Shown here: positions 1 to 7,697 of the stretch, piece by piece | Layout of the letters: every line of letters begins with the position of its first letter | How positions within the stretch are numbered: position 1 is the first letter of the stretch | Source of the DNA: Filomicrobium sp. | GTDB taxonomy: Bacteria; Pseudomonadota; Alphaproteobacteria; Rhizobiales; Hyphomicrobiaceae | DNA length: 15,419 nt | Direction of reading: 5' to 3' | Assembly: GCA_030607105.1 (NCBI GenBank) | Contig: JAUWFF010000002.1 | Location: 1 to 15,419 of the forward strand | Translations under genes and position numbers: made by a program | The notes under the pieces: model-generated | The model's database searches: none | Told to the model about the DNA's origin: nothing | Seen by the model: only the letters and a program-made list of their open reading frames with translations

Positions 1-441
1 GGTATCGTCATCGCCGATGAAAGAGAGGCTGGCTTGCGCAGCCTGCTCAATCTTGGGCACACGTTCGGACACGCGCTGGAAGCTGCCACCGGTTACTCGG
101 ACCGCTTGCTGCATGGCGAGGGCGTATCGATCGGCATGGTCCTGGCCTTCGAGCTTTCAGAGCGGTTTGGCCTTTGCGAAGAAGGCACGGAGCGGCGTGT
201 TGCGGATCATCTGGCCGCAGCCGGCCTGCCAACCCGTATACGCGATATCCCCGGTCCGGCGCTCGAAGCCGACGTGCTTGTCAGGCTCATGGGCCAAGAC
301 AAGAAGGTGCGCCTGGGCCGCATGACGTTCGTTTTGGTGCGCGGCATCGGGAAGGCGTTCCTGACCCAGGATGTTGATATGGAGCAGGTGCGCGGTTTGC
401 TCGATGAGATGTGCCGCGAGGACCGACGTGATCAAGCCTGA
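1..441 (+). CDS. aroB: 3-dehydroquinate synthase, C-terminal part (5' end outside window)
   Basis: 3-Dehydroquinate synthase converts DAHP to 3-dehydroquinate, the second step of the shikimate pathway, in the cytoplasm using NAD and a divalent metal. The frame is open from base 1, so the gene begins to the left and only about 146 C-terminal residues are here. The visible part holds the family's metal-binding segment, with [13 protein letters not shown] followed by [10 protein letters not shown]; the histidines in GHTFGHA and in HGE are the known zinc ligands. The C-terminal helical domain follows and contains the QDKK motif ([16 protein letters not shown]) typical of AroB. The stop is TGA at 439-441. 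The start of the decayed downstream gene (GTG at 428) overlaps the last codons. The upstream partner is often aroK, but that lies outside the window. Identification is secure. Confidence 0.96.
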   Translation, partial: GIVIADEREAGLRSLLNLGHTFGHALEAATGYSDRLLHGEGVSIGMVLAFELSERFGLCEEGTERRVADHLAAAGLPTRIRDIPGPALEADVLVRLMGQDKKVRLGRMTFVLVRGIGKAFLTQDVDMEQVRGLLDEMCREDRRDQA

Positions 442-841
442 TGATGTTGAGGCCCTCAAGAACCAAGCGGCGTTGCTTGCCGAGATCGCGCCCAACCTCG
501 GACACTGGCTGGATTATTCGATCGAGGGCCTTAGGGCGGTTGATGATTACTTTGACCAGCACGTCGCTGATGGTGTTATCAAGGAAGGCAGCCGGTTTGA
601 GGCGTAGGGGGACCGATTGCTTTTCTGTTTCGGCGCCTACGTCGGCGAAGTTATATTGCGGGCTGCCCCCGGGGTGCACTGGTGCTTGGATGAGGAGCCT
701 GATGAAAACCTTTGGCGTGCCTATGTTCACTAAGCCGAGAAAGACTTTGGCGCGTTTCCGTTCAACTAAGGTGATAAAACGTTTCTAGAATGGCTCCGAG
801 GACAGCTTGTGAAATCTTGCCGCGAAAGCGATCCGGGGTGA
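428..841 (+). pseudogene. Decayed small hypothetical gene with in-frame stops
   Basis: A reading frame starts with GTG at 428, overlapping the end of aroB, and encodes a protein-like sequence ([20 protein letters not shown], then LGHWLDYSIEGLRAVDDYF). It stops at TAG 605-607. The same frame then continues with GDRLLFCFGAYVGEVILRAA and DENLWRAYVH, meets TAA at 731-733, and continues as AEKDFGAFPFN to TAA at 767-769. Removing one T near 767 and restoring one near 783 would give a smooth join, FPFNKVIKRFLEWLRGQ, ending at TGA 839-841. Two substitution-type stops plus a compensating indel pair indicate one ancestral gene of roughly 135 codons that has decayed. The GAY(L/V)GEV motif resembles one I know from small uncharacterised bacterial proteins, but I cannot name a family. 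Translation of the 59-residue first part alone remains possible. Confidence 0.6.
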
Positions 842-919
842 GATTGACTTCAGCGCGGAGCAATGAGGGTTCGACGCGCCTTGTTGCCAAAGTTTGCCCG
901 CTCAAGTGGATGACTTGAA

Positions 920-2221
920 ATGCCCATCGAATTCTTCCTGATCCTCGGCGGCGTTGTCTTGCTGCTCGGGTTGTCGGCGTTCTTTTCCGGCTCGGAAACG
1001 GCCTTGACGGCGGCGTCGCGGGCGCGCATGCACGCAATGGCCGAGGAAGGCGACCGGCAGGCGGCTACGGTGAACCGTATGCTAGCGGCGCCAGAGCGGC
1101 TGATTGGCACGGTTCTGCTCGGCAACAACCTCGTCAACATTCTGGCTTCAGCGCTGACAACAAGTATGTTGATCGGCCTGTTTGGTGAGGTCGGCGTTGC
1201 TTACGCGACGATCGGCATGACCCTCTTGGTTGTGATCTTCGCGGAGGTGCTGCCGAAAACCTATGCATTGGCGTTCGCGGACAGGGTGTCTTTAGCGGTC
1301 GCCCCGATCATGAGCGTTTTGATCTTGCTTCTGCGGCCGGCGACAGTACTGGTCGAAGCGATCGTGAAGGGGATTCTGGCGCTGACGCCGACTACCCGTG
1401 ACGATGAAGCCAACATCCTTTCCGCACACAGGGAAATTCGTGGCCATATCGAACTGCAAACGAAGGAGGGAACGGTCGCGCGTCACGATGCGCATATGCT
1501 CGGCGGCGTTCTTGACCTGGGTGATCTGCAGGTGGCCGACATCATGATCCATCGTACAAAGATGGAGACCATCGATGCCGACGAACCTTCGGCTGAGATT
1601 GTTGATCAGGCGGTGAAGTCAAAGCACTCGAGGCTGCCGATCTGGAAGGACGAGCCAGAAAACATCATTGGTGTGCTGCACACGAAGGATCTTCTGGCTC
1701 AGCTCGCCGAAGTTAAATGGCAAGTCAAAAAACTGGACCTTGCGACGTTCAGCAACGAGCCATGGTTTATTCCTGATACGACAAGCCTCAAGGAGCAGCT
1801 CGATCAGTTCTTGAAGCGGAAGACGCAGATGGCGCTGGTTGTCGACGAATACGGTGAAGTGCAGGGGCTAATCACCCTCGAAGACATCCTGGAGGAAATC
1901 GTCGGGCAGATTGTCGATGAGCACGATGCTCACGACATGGCCATCCGCCCGCAAGCCGATGGCACGGTCAATGTTGATGGATCGGTGCCGATCCGCGATC
2001 TAAATCGGCAAATGGATTGGGGTCTGCCTGATGAGGAGGCCACGACCGTCGCCGGTCTTGTTATACACGAAGCGCAAACCATTCCAGAGCCAGGGCAGGT
2101 TTTCACGTTTTACGGGTACAGGTTTGAGATTCTGCGCAAGAACCGCAACAAGATTGCGGCATTGCGAGTCAAGCCCGTGCCCACGGAAGCGGCAAGAAGT
2201 GCAACAGAACAAAACGATTGA
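920..2221 (+). CDS. CNNM/CBS-domain membrane protein of the HlyC/CorC (TlyC) family
   Basis: The 433-residue length and domain order are typical of bacterial CorC/YfjD-type CNNM proteins, which are linked to magnesium or cobalt transport and tolerance in the inner membrane. The older 'hemolysin' name is historical. Residues 1 to about 180 form the CNNM (DUF21) transmembrane domain: a hydrophobic first segment, then FFSGSETALTAASRARM, then LIGTVLLGNNLVNILASAL and VIFAEVLPKTYAL, all hallmark motifs. Two CBS modules follow at about 205-265 (VADIMIHRTKMETI, GVLHTKDLL) and 280-338 (MALVVDEYGEVQGLITLEDI, EEIVGQIVDEHD); these usually bind adenine nucleotides. A CorC_HlyC domain (about 340-420) ends the protein. 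ATG at 920 is the only start that retains the whole first membrane segment; its ribosome site is weak. The gene converges on bolA with a 29-bp gap. Confidence 0.93.
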   Translation: MPIEFFLILGGVVLLLGLSAFFSGSETALTAASRARMHAMAEEGDRQAATVNRMLAAPERLIGTVLLGNNLVNILASALTTSMLIGLFGEVGVAYATIGMTLLVVIFAEVLPKTYALAFADRVSLAVAPIMSVLILLLRPATVLVEAIVKGILALTPTTRDDEANILSAHREIRGHIELQTKEGTVARHDAHMLGGVLDLGDLQVADIMIHRTKMETIDADEPSAEIVDQAVKSKHSRLPIWKDEPENIIGVLHTKDLLAQLAEVKWQVKKLDLATFSNEPWFIPDTTSLKEQLDQFLKRKTQMALVVDEYGEVQGLITLEDILEEIVGQIVDEHDAHDMAIRPQADGTVNVDGSVPIRDLNRQMDWGLPDEEATTVAGLVIHEAQTIPEPGQVFTFYGYRFEILRKNRNKIAALRVKPVPTEAARSATEQND

Positions 2222-2226
2222 ACGAT

Positions 2227-2250
2227 TTCACGGGCGCGGCGGGGCGCCGG
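2227..2250 (-). other. GC-rich hairpin between convergent genes
   Basis: GGCGC at 2233-2237 can pair with GCGCC at 2244-2248 in the 29-bp gap between the convergent CNNM and bolA genes. No clean T-run follows on either strand, so it is at best a weak or factor-dependent terminator. Confidence 0.25.
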
Positions 2251-2526
2251 TCACTGTGTCTTTTCGCCCGGAGCGTAGGTTTTTAGCGCCAGAGCATGGA
2301 TGTGGCCATTCAGCTCTTCGGCTAGGATTTCGTTGACCGCACGGTGCCGCTCGACGCGGGATTTGCCCTCGAAGGCGGGAGACACGATCAGAAGGCGGAA
2401 ATGACTTTCACCGGTGCCGGGAGAGCTGCGGTGACCGGCGTGTTGTTCGCTTTCGTTAATGATGTCAAGACGAGTTGGCTCAAGTGCGACGATCAGTTTT
2501 TCCCGCATTTGTTGTTCAATGCTCAA
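2251..2526 (-). CDS. bolA: BolA family protein
   Basis: This is a 91-residue BolA-family protein. Members of this family form heterodimers with monothiol glutaredoxins through a shared iron-sulfur cluster and act in iron and redox homeostasis or morphology control. The full conserved signature is present: LDIINESEQHAGH, then ESHFRLLIVSPAFEGKS, then RHRAVNEIL, the family's invariant RHR histidine, and IHALALKTYAP near the end. The start codon is TTG (2526-2524). It is supported by a strong AAGGAG eight bases upstream on the minus strand (complement of about 2535-2540), and the family N-terminus fits. The gene is divergent from the J-domain gene and convergent with the CNNM gene. No glutaredoxin partner gene lies in the window. 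It could be an IbaG-type rather than a classical BolA paralogue; I see no way to separate them here. Confidence 0.93.
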   Translation of the reverse strand: MSIEQQMREKLIVALEPTRLDIINESEQHAGHRSSPGTGESHFRLLIVSPAFEGKSRVERHRAVNEILAEELNGHIHALALKTYAPGEKTQ

Positions 2527-2708
2527 GATTTGGTCTCCTTAGGCTGTTCTTGTTGCAGGAGGCGGCCATTCGCGGCGAGGACGTCAGGCAAGTGCTGATT
2601 TTAGTTGCGCCGTACTTTGGGCATAGCTATGTCGCGCCCGCAACGTTCTGGCACAGGTGAGCGCTTGCTGGCTTGTGCAGTTGGATGGGAGAGATCATAC
2701 TTCATCTC

Positions 2709-3359
2709 ATGAAACTCGAATCGAAATATTTCGACTCGATCCGGGTCGCCGGAAAACGCAGCCGTTCCGCCAAGGTGGCTCCGAAGGTCGAGAAGGCCTC
2801 CGAGACGCTGTCTTGCCAGTGGAAGGGCTGCGAGAAATCCGGATCGCACCGCGCTCCCATGGGACGGGGCCGCGATGGCGAATATTATTGGTTCTGCGTC
2901 GATCATGTTCGTCAGTACAATGCCTCCTACAATTATTTCGATGGCATGTCGGACAACGAGGTCGAGAAGTTCCTAAAGGAGTCGATAACCGGCCACCGGC
3001 CGACTTGGAAGCTCGGTGGCGATGGGGAAGATGGCGCCAAGTCCAGCGCCGAGGCAGGTGGTAAGGCCGACGAAGCGGTGCGGAAAGCACGTGATCCGCA
3101 TGGGTTCTTTGCCTGGCGCGCCAAGCAGGCGCGCGAAGAAGCGCGGACAAAGAAACGCACGCTTAAGCCACTGGAGCGCAAGGCGCTTCAAACGCTGCAT
3201 CTTGCGCCGGACGCCAGCAAAGACGACATCAAGACGCGGTACAAGGCGCTGGTCAAGGAGCATCATCCTGACGCAAATGGAGGAGATCGGCGCTCCGAGG
3301 ACAAGTTGCGCGAAATCCTGCATGCCTATAATTACCTGAAACAGGCCGGGCTCGCCTGA
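2709..3359 (+). CDS. J-domain (DnaJ-like) protein with C-terminal J domain
   Basis: This is a 216-residue J-domain co-chaperone of the alphaproteobacterial type. J proteins stimulate the ATPase of DnaK-type Hsp70; no specific client is known to me for this class. The J domain is at the C-terminus, residues about 156-216, with the HPD catalytic triad at 186-188 (KEHHPDANGGD) and a final LREILHAYNYLK helix. The N-terminal half (MKLESKYFDSIR) has paired cysteines C36 and C42, then C63 and H66 around YYWFCVDHVRQYN, possibly a zinc-binding site. I infer that from spacing only. ATG at 2709 was chosen because homologues I recall begin MKL(E/D)SKYFD; the same frame is open back to 2673 with an alternative ATG at 2685. 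The stop lies 145 bp before cobS, next to which this gene is usually found in rhizobia. Confidence 0.88.
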   Translation: MKLESKYFDSIRVAGKRSRSAKVAPKVEKASETLSCQWKGCEKSGSHRAPMGRGRDGEYYWFCVDHVRQYNASYNYFDGMSDNEVEKFLKESITGHRPTWKLGGDGEDGAKSSAEAGGKADEAVRKARDPHGFFAWRAKQAREEARTKKRTLKPLERKALQTLHLAPDASKDDIKTRYKALVKEHHPDANGGDRRSEDKLREILHAYNYLKQAGLA

Positions 3360-3504
3360 GCTTTAGCAATCCGAGAGTATTTGATCGGATCGGACCTAGA
3401 CATCGTTCTGGGTGCTTTGGTTTGTTTCTGGGCAGGTTGTTTTGGGCCTTGTTGGAATCAGAGAAAAATTTAAAAGCATGACGTTTCAATCCAAGGGTGA
3501 CCCC
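3360..3504 (+). other. J-protein to cobS intergenic region
   Basis: This 145-bp gap has a small hairpin, ATCCGA (3369-3374) with TCGGAT (3385-3390), but no T-tract, so it is not a clear terminator. An AT-rich stretch (about 3461-3476) precedes an alternative cobS ATG at 3478. I see no cobalamin riboswitch core (no B12-box-like sequence), so B12 control of cobS is not evident here. Confidence 0.4.
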
Positions 3505-4482
3505 ATGGCCTCGGAAGCTGGGATGCCGGACATCGATGTCTCGGTGCGGCAGTTGTTCGGGATCGACAGCGATCTTAAGGTGCCTGCTTTCTCGCAGGCC
3601 GATGAACATGTCCCCGACGTTGATCCGGACTATTTGTTCAACAAGGATGTGACGCTGGCGATCCTGGCCGGCTTTAAGCATAACCGTCGCGTGATGGTGC
3701 AGGGCTTTCATGGTACTGGCAAATCGACGCATATCGAGCAGGTCGCTGCGAGGCTTAACTGGCCGTGTTTGCGCGTTAACCTCGATAGCCACGTCTCGCG
3801 TATCGACCTTGTGGGCAAGGACGCGATCGTCTTGAAAGACGGCAAGCAAGTCACGGAATTCCGTGAGGGCATTCTGCCATATGCCTTGCAGTCGAATACG
3901 GCGCTCGTGTTTGATGAATACGACGCCGGTCGACCAGATGTGATGTTTGTTATTCAGCGTGTGCTTGAGGTTTCGGGACGTTTAACGCTGCTCGACCAAT
4001 CACGCGTGATCCGGCCACACAAGGCGTTTCGCCTGTTCTCGACGACAAACACGATCGGGCTTGGGGATACATCGGGCCTATACCACGGGACGCAGCAGCT
4101 TAACCAGGGACAGCTGGACCGCTGGTCGATTGTTGTCACGTTGAACTACCTGCCACACGACGACGAAGTTGGGATCGTGTTGTCCAAGGTCAAATCGTTT
4201 GCCAAGACCGAGAAAAAGCGCGAGGCGGTCTCAAACATGGTGCGGGTCGCCGATCTTACCCGGCAGGCTTTCATCAATGGTGATCTTTCAACCGTTATGA
4301 GCCCTCGCACCGTGATGACTTGGGCGGAGAACGCGGAGATATTTGGTGATATCGGGTTGGCGTTCCAGCTGACGTTTCTCAACAAGTGTGATGAGTTGGA
4401 ACGTTCGATCGTGGCGGAACTCTACCAGCGTTGCTTTGGTGAGGACTTGCCGGAAAGCTCCGCCAATGTAGCGCTGGGCTAA
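3505..4482 (+). CDS. cobS: Aerobic cobaltochelatase subunit CobS (AAA+ ATPase)
   Basis: CobS is the AAA+ motor of the CobN-CobS-CobT complex, which inserts cobalt into hydrogenobyrinic acid a,c-diamide during aerobic cobalamin synthesis in the cytoplasm. The N-terminus carries the characteristic segment [19 protein letters not shown]. The Walker A motif GFHGTGKST lies at residues 67-75 and Walker [15 protein letters not shown] has D137 and E138. A sensor-like [14 protein letters not shown] follows, and [17 protein letters not shown] marks the lid region. The 325-residue length matches the family (about 330). I chose ATG 3505, preceded by an AAGG eight bases upstream; ATG 3478 would add nine residues and cannot be excluded. 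The MaoC-type gene follows after 17 bp, then cobT, suggesting one transcript. CobN is not in the window. Confidence 0.95.
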   Translation: MASEAGMPDIDVSVRQLFGIDSDLKVPAFSQADEHVPDVDPDYLFNKDVTLAILAGFKHNRRVMVQGFHGTGKSTHIEQVAARLNWPCLRVNLDSHVSRIDLVGKDAIVLKDGKQVTEFREGILPYALQSNTALVFDEYDAGRPDVMFVIQRVLEVSGRLTLLDQSRVIRPHKAFRLFSTTNTIGLGDTSGLYHGTQQLNQGQLDRWSIVVTLNYLPHDDEVGIVLSKVKSFAKTEKKREAVSNMVRVADLTRQAFINGDLSTVMSPRTVMTWAENAEIFGDIGLAFQLTFLNKCDELERSIVAELYQRCFGEDLPESSANVALG

Positions 4483-4499
4483 GCGGAGGTCACCTGGTC

Positions 4500-5000
4500 G
4501 TGGCTTTGATGAGCGACAGCAATTCTGGTGCCGATCCGTTTGCGGTCGGCCGCGTGGTATCGCGTTGTTACGTATTTACTCCGGAGAACATCGCCGCGTA
4601 TGCGGACATGGCTGGTGATCCCAACCCACTGCACCACGACGCCGAATTCGCCGCGCGGAGCCGCTTTAGCGGGATCATCGCTTCCGCTGCGCATTCCACA
4701 GGTGTTTTGGTATCGGTGTTGGCCGACAAGTTTTCGAAGAATGGTGAGGCGGTCGGGCTGGGGTTTAATTTTACCCTGCGGCGCGCTGTCAAGGCTGGCG
4801 CCTCAACTGATCTCGAGTGGACCGTTACGGGCCGGTATTTCTCCGAGAAGCTCAGAGGCGTCGTGGTCGAGTTCAATGGGCAGCTTCGGGACCGGGAGAC
4901 GGGACAGGCCTATGTGTTGGGGGAAGGCCAGATGCTGCTGGTTGGAGAGGCTGAAATTGCGGCGGTTGCCAAAGAGCCCTCAGAGACAAGAACCTCATGA
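4500..5000 (+). CDS. MaoC-like (R)-hydratase / dehydratase domain protein
   Basis: This 166-residue single hot-dog-fold protein belongs to the MaoC / (R)-enoyl-CoA hydratase group. Members hydrate or dehydrate acyl-CoA-type thioesters. The diagnostic hydratase segment is present: [20 protein letters not shown], with D40 and H45 in the positions of the catalytic Asp and His, followed by [16 protein letters not shown]. The usual 'IAHGM' motif reads IASAAH here, a minor divergence. The start is GTG at 4500, nine bases after a strong GCGGAGGT (4483-4490); the ATG at 4509 would be too far. Its stop overlaps the cobT start (ATGA, 4997-5000), implying translational coupling. The position between cobS and cobT is odd, since no hydratase step is known in cobalt insertion. 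The substrate is unknown. Confidence 0.85.
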   Translation: MALMSDSNSGADPFAVGRVVSRCYVFTPENIAAYADMAGDPNPLHHDAEFAARSRFSGIIASAAHSTGVLVSVLADKFSKNGEAVGLGFNFTLRRAVKAGASTDLEWTVTGRYFSEKLRGVVVEFNGQLRDRETGQAYVLGEGQMLLVGEAEIAAVAKEPSETRTS

Positions 5001-6880
5001 GCCCTTTAAACAAGCGCAAAGAAGGCCCGACCGAGCCGCTCAAGCGGTCGCTTGCCGCTTGTATTCGCACCATCGCCGGTGACGGCGAAGTGGAAGTCAA
5101 ATATCAATCGGGTCAAGCTGTCTTAATCGGAAAGACGGTCAATCTACCAGAACCGCCGCGGGCTCCAACAAAGCGAGAAGTCGCCGTATTGAGGGGGGCG
5201 GCAGATTCGCTGGCGCTGCAAGCGGCGTGCCACGATAAACAGGTGCATCACCGGTTAGCGCCCTCTCATGGTCCGGCGCGGGATGCGTTTGAAGCCATGG
5301 AGCGGGCCCGTATCGAAGCGGTCGGTGCCAGCCGCATGGCGGGAATGGCGAACAACCTCACCGCTAAACTCGAGGCAAGCTATGCCCATGGCCGGTTCGC
5401 GGTGATCAGATCGCGCGATGACGCGCCGCTGGCGGATGCCCTGGCGCTGATGGTCCGGCAGAAGCTAACCGGCGCGGCGCCACCGAAGACCACTAAGGGG
5501 ATGATCCAATCTTGGCGCGGCTGGGTTGAGGAACGCGCGGGCCACCTGTTCGACCAGCTTGATGATCATGTGGAGGACCAGGAGAGCTTTGGCCGTCTGA
5601 TGCAGGAAATGCTGCGGGCGATGGACCTCATTCAAGATGCGCAGGAGACGAAAAGTTCCGAACAGGACGAGGAAAAGGACGCTTCAGAAGGGGGAAGCGA
5701 AGCTGGTGATGATAACGAGTCCGCCGAGCCAAAGTCTGAAGAGACCGAGCCGCAGGATGCCAGCGAGCATCAGGACCTCGGGGAATTTGAAGACAGCCTA
5801 GAGCCGGCGCCAACCGATGATGACGACGATGATGACGCCGATGGCGAAGAGGCGGTGGAGACGACCGAGCCATGGAGATCCAATGCTTCGGTCCTCGATG
5901 ATCCGGAGTCGTTTGGTTACAAGGTGTTCTCGCGGAAGTTCGATGAGGAAGCCGCCGCGGAGGATCTGGCGTCGCCAGAGGAGCTGGAGCGGCTGCATAG
6001 TTTTCTCGATAAGGAACTGCGGGGTCTTTCGAGCGTCGTCGCGCGGCTTGCGAACCGGTTACAGCGGCGGTTGCTGGCGCAGCAGAATCGCGCCTGGCAC
6101 TTTGACTTGGAGGAGGGCACGCTAGATTCGGCGCGACTGACGCGCGTTGTCACCGACCCAACCGCTCCACTCAGTTTTAAACAGGAATGCGATATCGAGT
6201 TCCGCGACACCGTCGTGACTCTTTTGATCGATAATTCGGGGTCGATGCGGGGACGGCCGATCCTGGTTGCCGCCTGTTGCGCTGACATTCTGGCACGAAC
6301 GCTGGAACGTTGTGGCGTCAAGGTAGAGATCCTCGGTTTCACGACACGTGCCTGGAAGGGCGGCCAATCAAAGGAGCTTTGGGTCCACGAGGGGCGACCG
6401 GCGAATCCGGGCCGGCTCAATGATCTGCGACACATCATCTACAAGACTGCCGATGCTCCGTGGCGCCGCGCGAAGAAGTCGCTGGCGCTCATGATGCGCG
6501 AAGGGATTTTGAAGGAAAATATCGACGGGGAGGCGCTGGCCTGGGCGCATCGTAGGCTTTTGGCACGTCCCGAACAGCGCCGGATCTTGATGATGATCTC
6601 TGACGGCGAGCCGGTCGATGATTCCACGACCACAGCCAATGCCGGCCAATACATGGAAAACCACCTGCGTCAGGTGATCGAGGAGATCGAGGCAAACAGT
6701 CCGGTCCAGCTGATCGCGATCGGCATCCAGCACGATGTTACACGTTACTACCGTTCGGCAGTCAGGATCACGGATCCCACAGAGCTTGCCGGCGCAATGA
6801 CCGACAAGCTTGTTGAGCTGTTCGAAGAGAACGTGCCACCGCAGGGCCGGCGGCCGAGGCGGCGGCGACGCCTTCATTAG
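4997..6880 (+). CDS. cobT: Aerobic cobaltochelatase subunit CobT
   Basis: CobT pairs with CobS to form the chaperone-like ATPase complex that activates CobN for cobalt insertion in aerobic B12 synthesis. The 627 residues match the family. The N-terminal region is helical (residues 1 to about 210). A strongly acidic low-complexity linker of Glu, Asp and Ser (about 215-300) includes a run of seven Asp near residue 275. The C-terminal von Willebrand factor A domain (about 408-610) carries the MIDAS motif [10 protein letters not shown] with D412, S414 and S416, and a later [12 protein letters not shown] around 530-540. A short basic tail, [10 protein letters not shown], ends the protein. The ATG at 4997 overlaps the MaoC-type stop by four bases, so translation is probably coupled. 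No intrinsic terminator with a plus-strand T-run follows. Confidence 0.95.
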   Translation: MSPLNKRKEGPTEPLKRSLAACIRTIAGDGEVEVKYQSGQAVLIGKTVNLPEPPRAPTKREVAVLRGAADSLALQAACHDKQVHHRLAPSHGPARDAFEAMERARIEAVGASRMAGMANNLTAKLEASYAHGRFAVIRSRDDAPLADALALMVRQKLTGAAPPKTTKGMIQSWRGWVEERAGHLFDQLDDHVEDQESFGRLMQEMLRAMDLIQDAQETKSSEQDEEKDASEGGSEAGDDNESAEPKSEETEPQDASEHQDLGEFEDSLEPAPTDDDDDDDADGEEAVETTEPWRSNASVLDDPESFGYKVFSRKFDEEAAAEDLASPEELERLHSFLDKELRGLSSVVARLANRLQRRLLAQQNRAWHFDLEEGTLDSARLTRVVTDPTAPLSFKQECDIEFRDTVVTLLIDNSGSMRGRPILVAACCADILARTLERCGVKVEILGFTTRAWKGGQSKELWVHEGRPANPGRLNDLRHIIYKTADAPWRRAKKSLALMMREGILKENIDGEALAWAHRRLLARPEQRRILMMISDGEPVDDSTTTANAGQYMENHLRQVIEEIEANSPVQLIAIGIQHDVTRYYRSAVRITDPTELAGAMTDKLVELFEENVPPQGRRPRRRRRLH

Positions 6881-6960
6881 AGAAGAAGTTGCGCTGCGAC
6901 GGGACCGAAGCGAGTGGCAGGCGGCGCTGGGTGCAAATTCTAGGCGTTTGCGGTGGAGTA

Positions 6961-6993
6961 ACAAAAAACGCGCCGGGCGGATGCCTGGCGCGT
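6961..6993 (-). terminator. Intrinsic terminator of rpmB
   Basis: ACGCGCC plus GGGC (6968-6978) pairs with GCCT plus GGCGCGT (6983-6993) around a GGAT loop, an 11-bp stem with one G-T pair. Read on the minus strand it is followed at once by six T, so it fits rpmB, whose stop lies 37 bp before it. On the plus strand there is no T-run, so it would at most help end the convergent cobT transcript. Confidence 0.85.
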
Positions 6994-7029
6994 TCCTTAG
7001 ATTATGCGTTTCAGTTTCTAGTAAGCGTG

Positions 7030-7350
7030 TTATGCAAATGGGGCCGAGGCTTCCTGCGTTTCGCCGCCTTCCAGCTTTGCTTTCTTGATATCGCGTTTGA
7101 TCTTGAGGCAGCGGTCTGACAGCGCCTCGTCGCGAGCCTTCATCAAGAACGCGTCCAGGCCGCCGCGATGCTCGACCGTTTTCAGAGCATGGGCGGAAAC
7201 GCGCAGGCGAAAACTGCGTGCGAGCGTATCGCTGATGAGTGTCACATTGCACAGGTTCGGGCGGAACTTGCGCTTCGACTTGTTTTCGGCGTGGCTGCGC
7301 AGTTGCCCGGAGAGCGGGAGCTTGCCCGTCAGCTCGCATTGCCTGGTCAT
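7030..7350 (-). CDS. rpmB: 50S ribosomal protein L28
   Basis: L28 is a component of the large ribosomal subunit. The 106-residue product has the alphaproteobacterial L28 pattern: [35 protein letters not shown], then [20 protein letters not shown] and a basic, helical C-terminus. The length is slightly above the roughly 97-100 residues usual in the class, the extra lying in the tail ([13 protein letters not shown]). ATG at 7350 is preceded on the minus strand by AGGAG nine bases upstream, which settles the start; the open frame runs further upstream but without family similarity. It has its own promoter (7466-7494) and terminator (6961-6993), so it appears monocistronic. It is convergent with cobT and divergent from the DUF3108 gene. 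Confidence 0.96.
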   Translation of the reverse strand: MTRQCELTGKLPLSGQLRSHAENKSKRKFRPNLCNVTLISDTLARSFRLRVSAHALKTVEHRGGLDAFLMKARDEALSDRCLKIKRDIKKAKLEGGETQEASAPFA

Positions 7351-7697
7351 GGGTTCAATCTCCTGGCGCAGCGGGGTCTGAATGCAGAAGCGCGCGCCGG
7401 TTTTGCTGTGCATTAATGAATTGAATCTATACGGCCGCCGGCACGTCCAGCGGGCAGAGCGCGTTATCTAGCGGAGGGTGGCGGGCCCCGTCAAGTCCCG
7501 TGGGTCCAGGATTGGCCGGTGCCGGGACCGTGGAAATTTTGGCCCATCGGTCGGCGCTCTGCCGAGCCTGTGTGCAGAAATTAGACGTCTTTAAGCTGAT
7601 TGTTAACCAACCTTCGCTAGTGTGACCTCCGTCCAAGAGTTGTCTCAAAGTCTGGGTAGCAGGCTTTGTGAAGTCTCGCGTTGTGGAACCTTGTATC
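7351..7697. other. Divergent intergenic region between rpmB and the DUF3108 gene
   Basis: About 350 bp holds the rpmB promoter and leader on the minus strand. On the plus side an AT-richer stretch (about 7578-7618, including TTGTTAACC) could carry the promoter of the DUF3108 gene, but I cannot fix -35 and -10 boxes with confidence. No RNA gene is apparent. Confidence 0.4.
7466..7494 (-). promoter_or_regulatory. Probable sigma-70 type promoter of rpmB
   Basis: On the minus strand, TTGACG (complement of 7489-7494) and CTAGAT (complement of 7466-7471) are separated by exactly 17 bases. TTGAC-N17-CTA(T/G)AT is the form of strong alphaproteobacterial housekeeping promoters. Transcription would start near 7458, giving a leader of about 108 nt before the L28 ATG. 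This is inferred from sequence alone. Confidence 0.5.

Noticed and set aside
605..607. TAG read as a recoded codon (pyrrolysine or read-through) in the small gene after aroB
   Set aside because: A second stop (TAA 731) and an indel pair follow in the same gene, so simple decay explains the data better.
287..730. 147-residue minus-strand open frame across the aroB end and the decayed gene
   Set aside because: It is antisense to aroB, whose frame is certain, and has no protein-like motifs, whereas the plus strand shows coherent (broken) coding sequence.
3360..3504. Search for a cobalamin riboswitch before cobS
   Set aside because: No B12-box-like core or matching helices were visible. Only a small unrelated hairpin is present.
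5815..5845. GAT/GAC run in cobT as a tandem DNA repeat
   Set aside because: It encodes the acidic linker that is normal for CobT. Codons are mixed GAT and GAC, so it is not a perfect microsatellite.
6368..7339. 323-residue minus-strand open frame across the cobT 3' end and rpmB
   Set aside because: It is antisense to cobT and overlaps rpmB in another frame; composition is Arg/Pro-rich as expected for a shadow of GC-rich coding DNA, with no domain.
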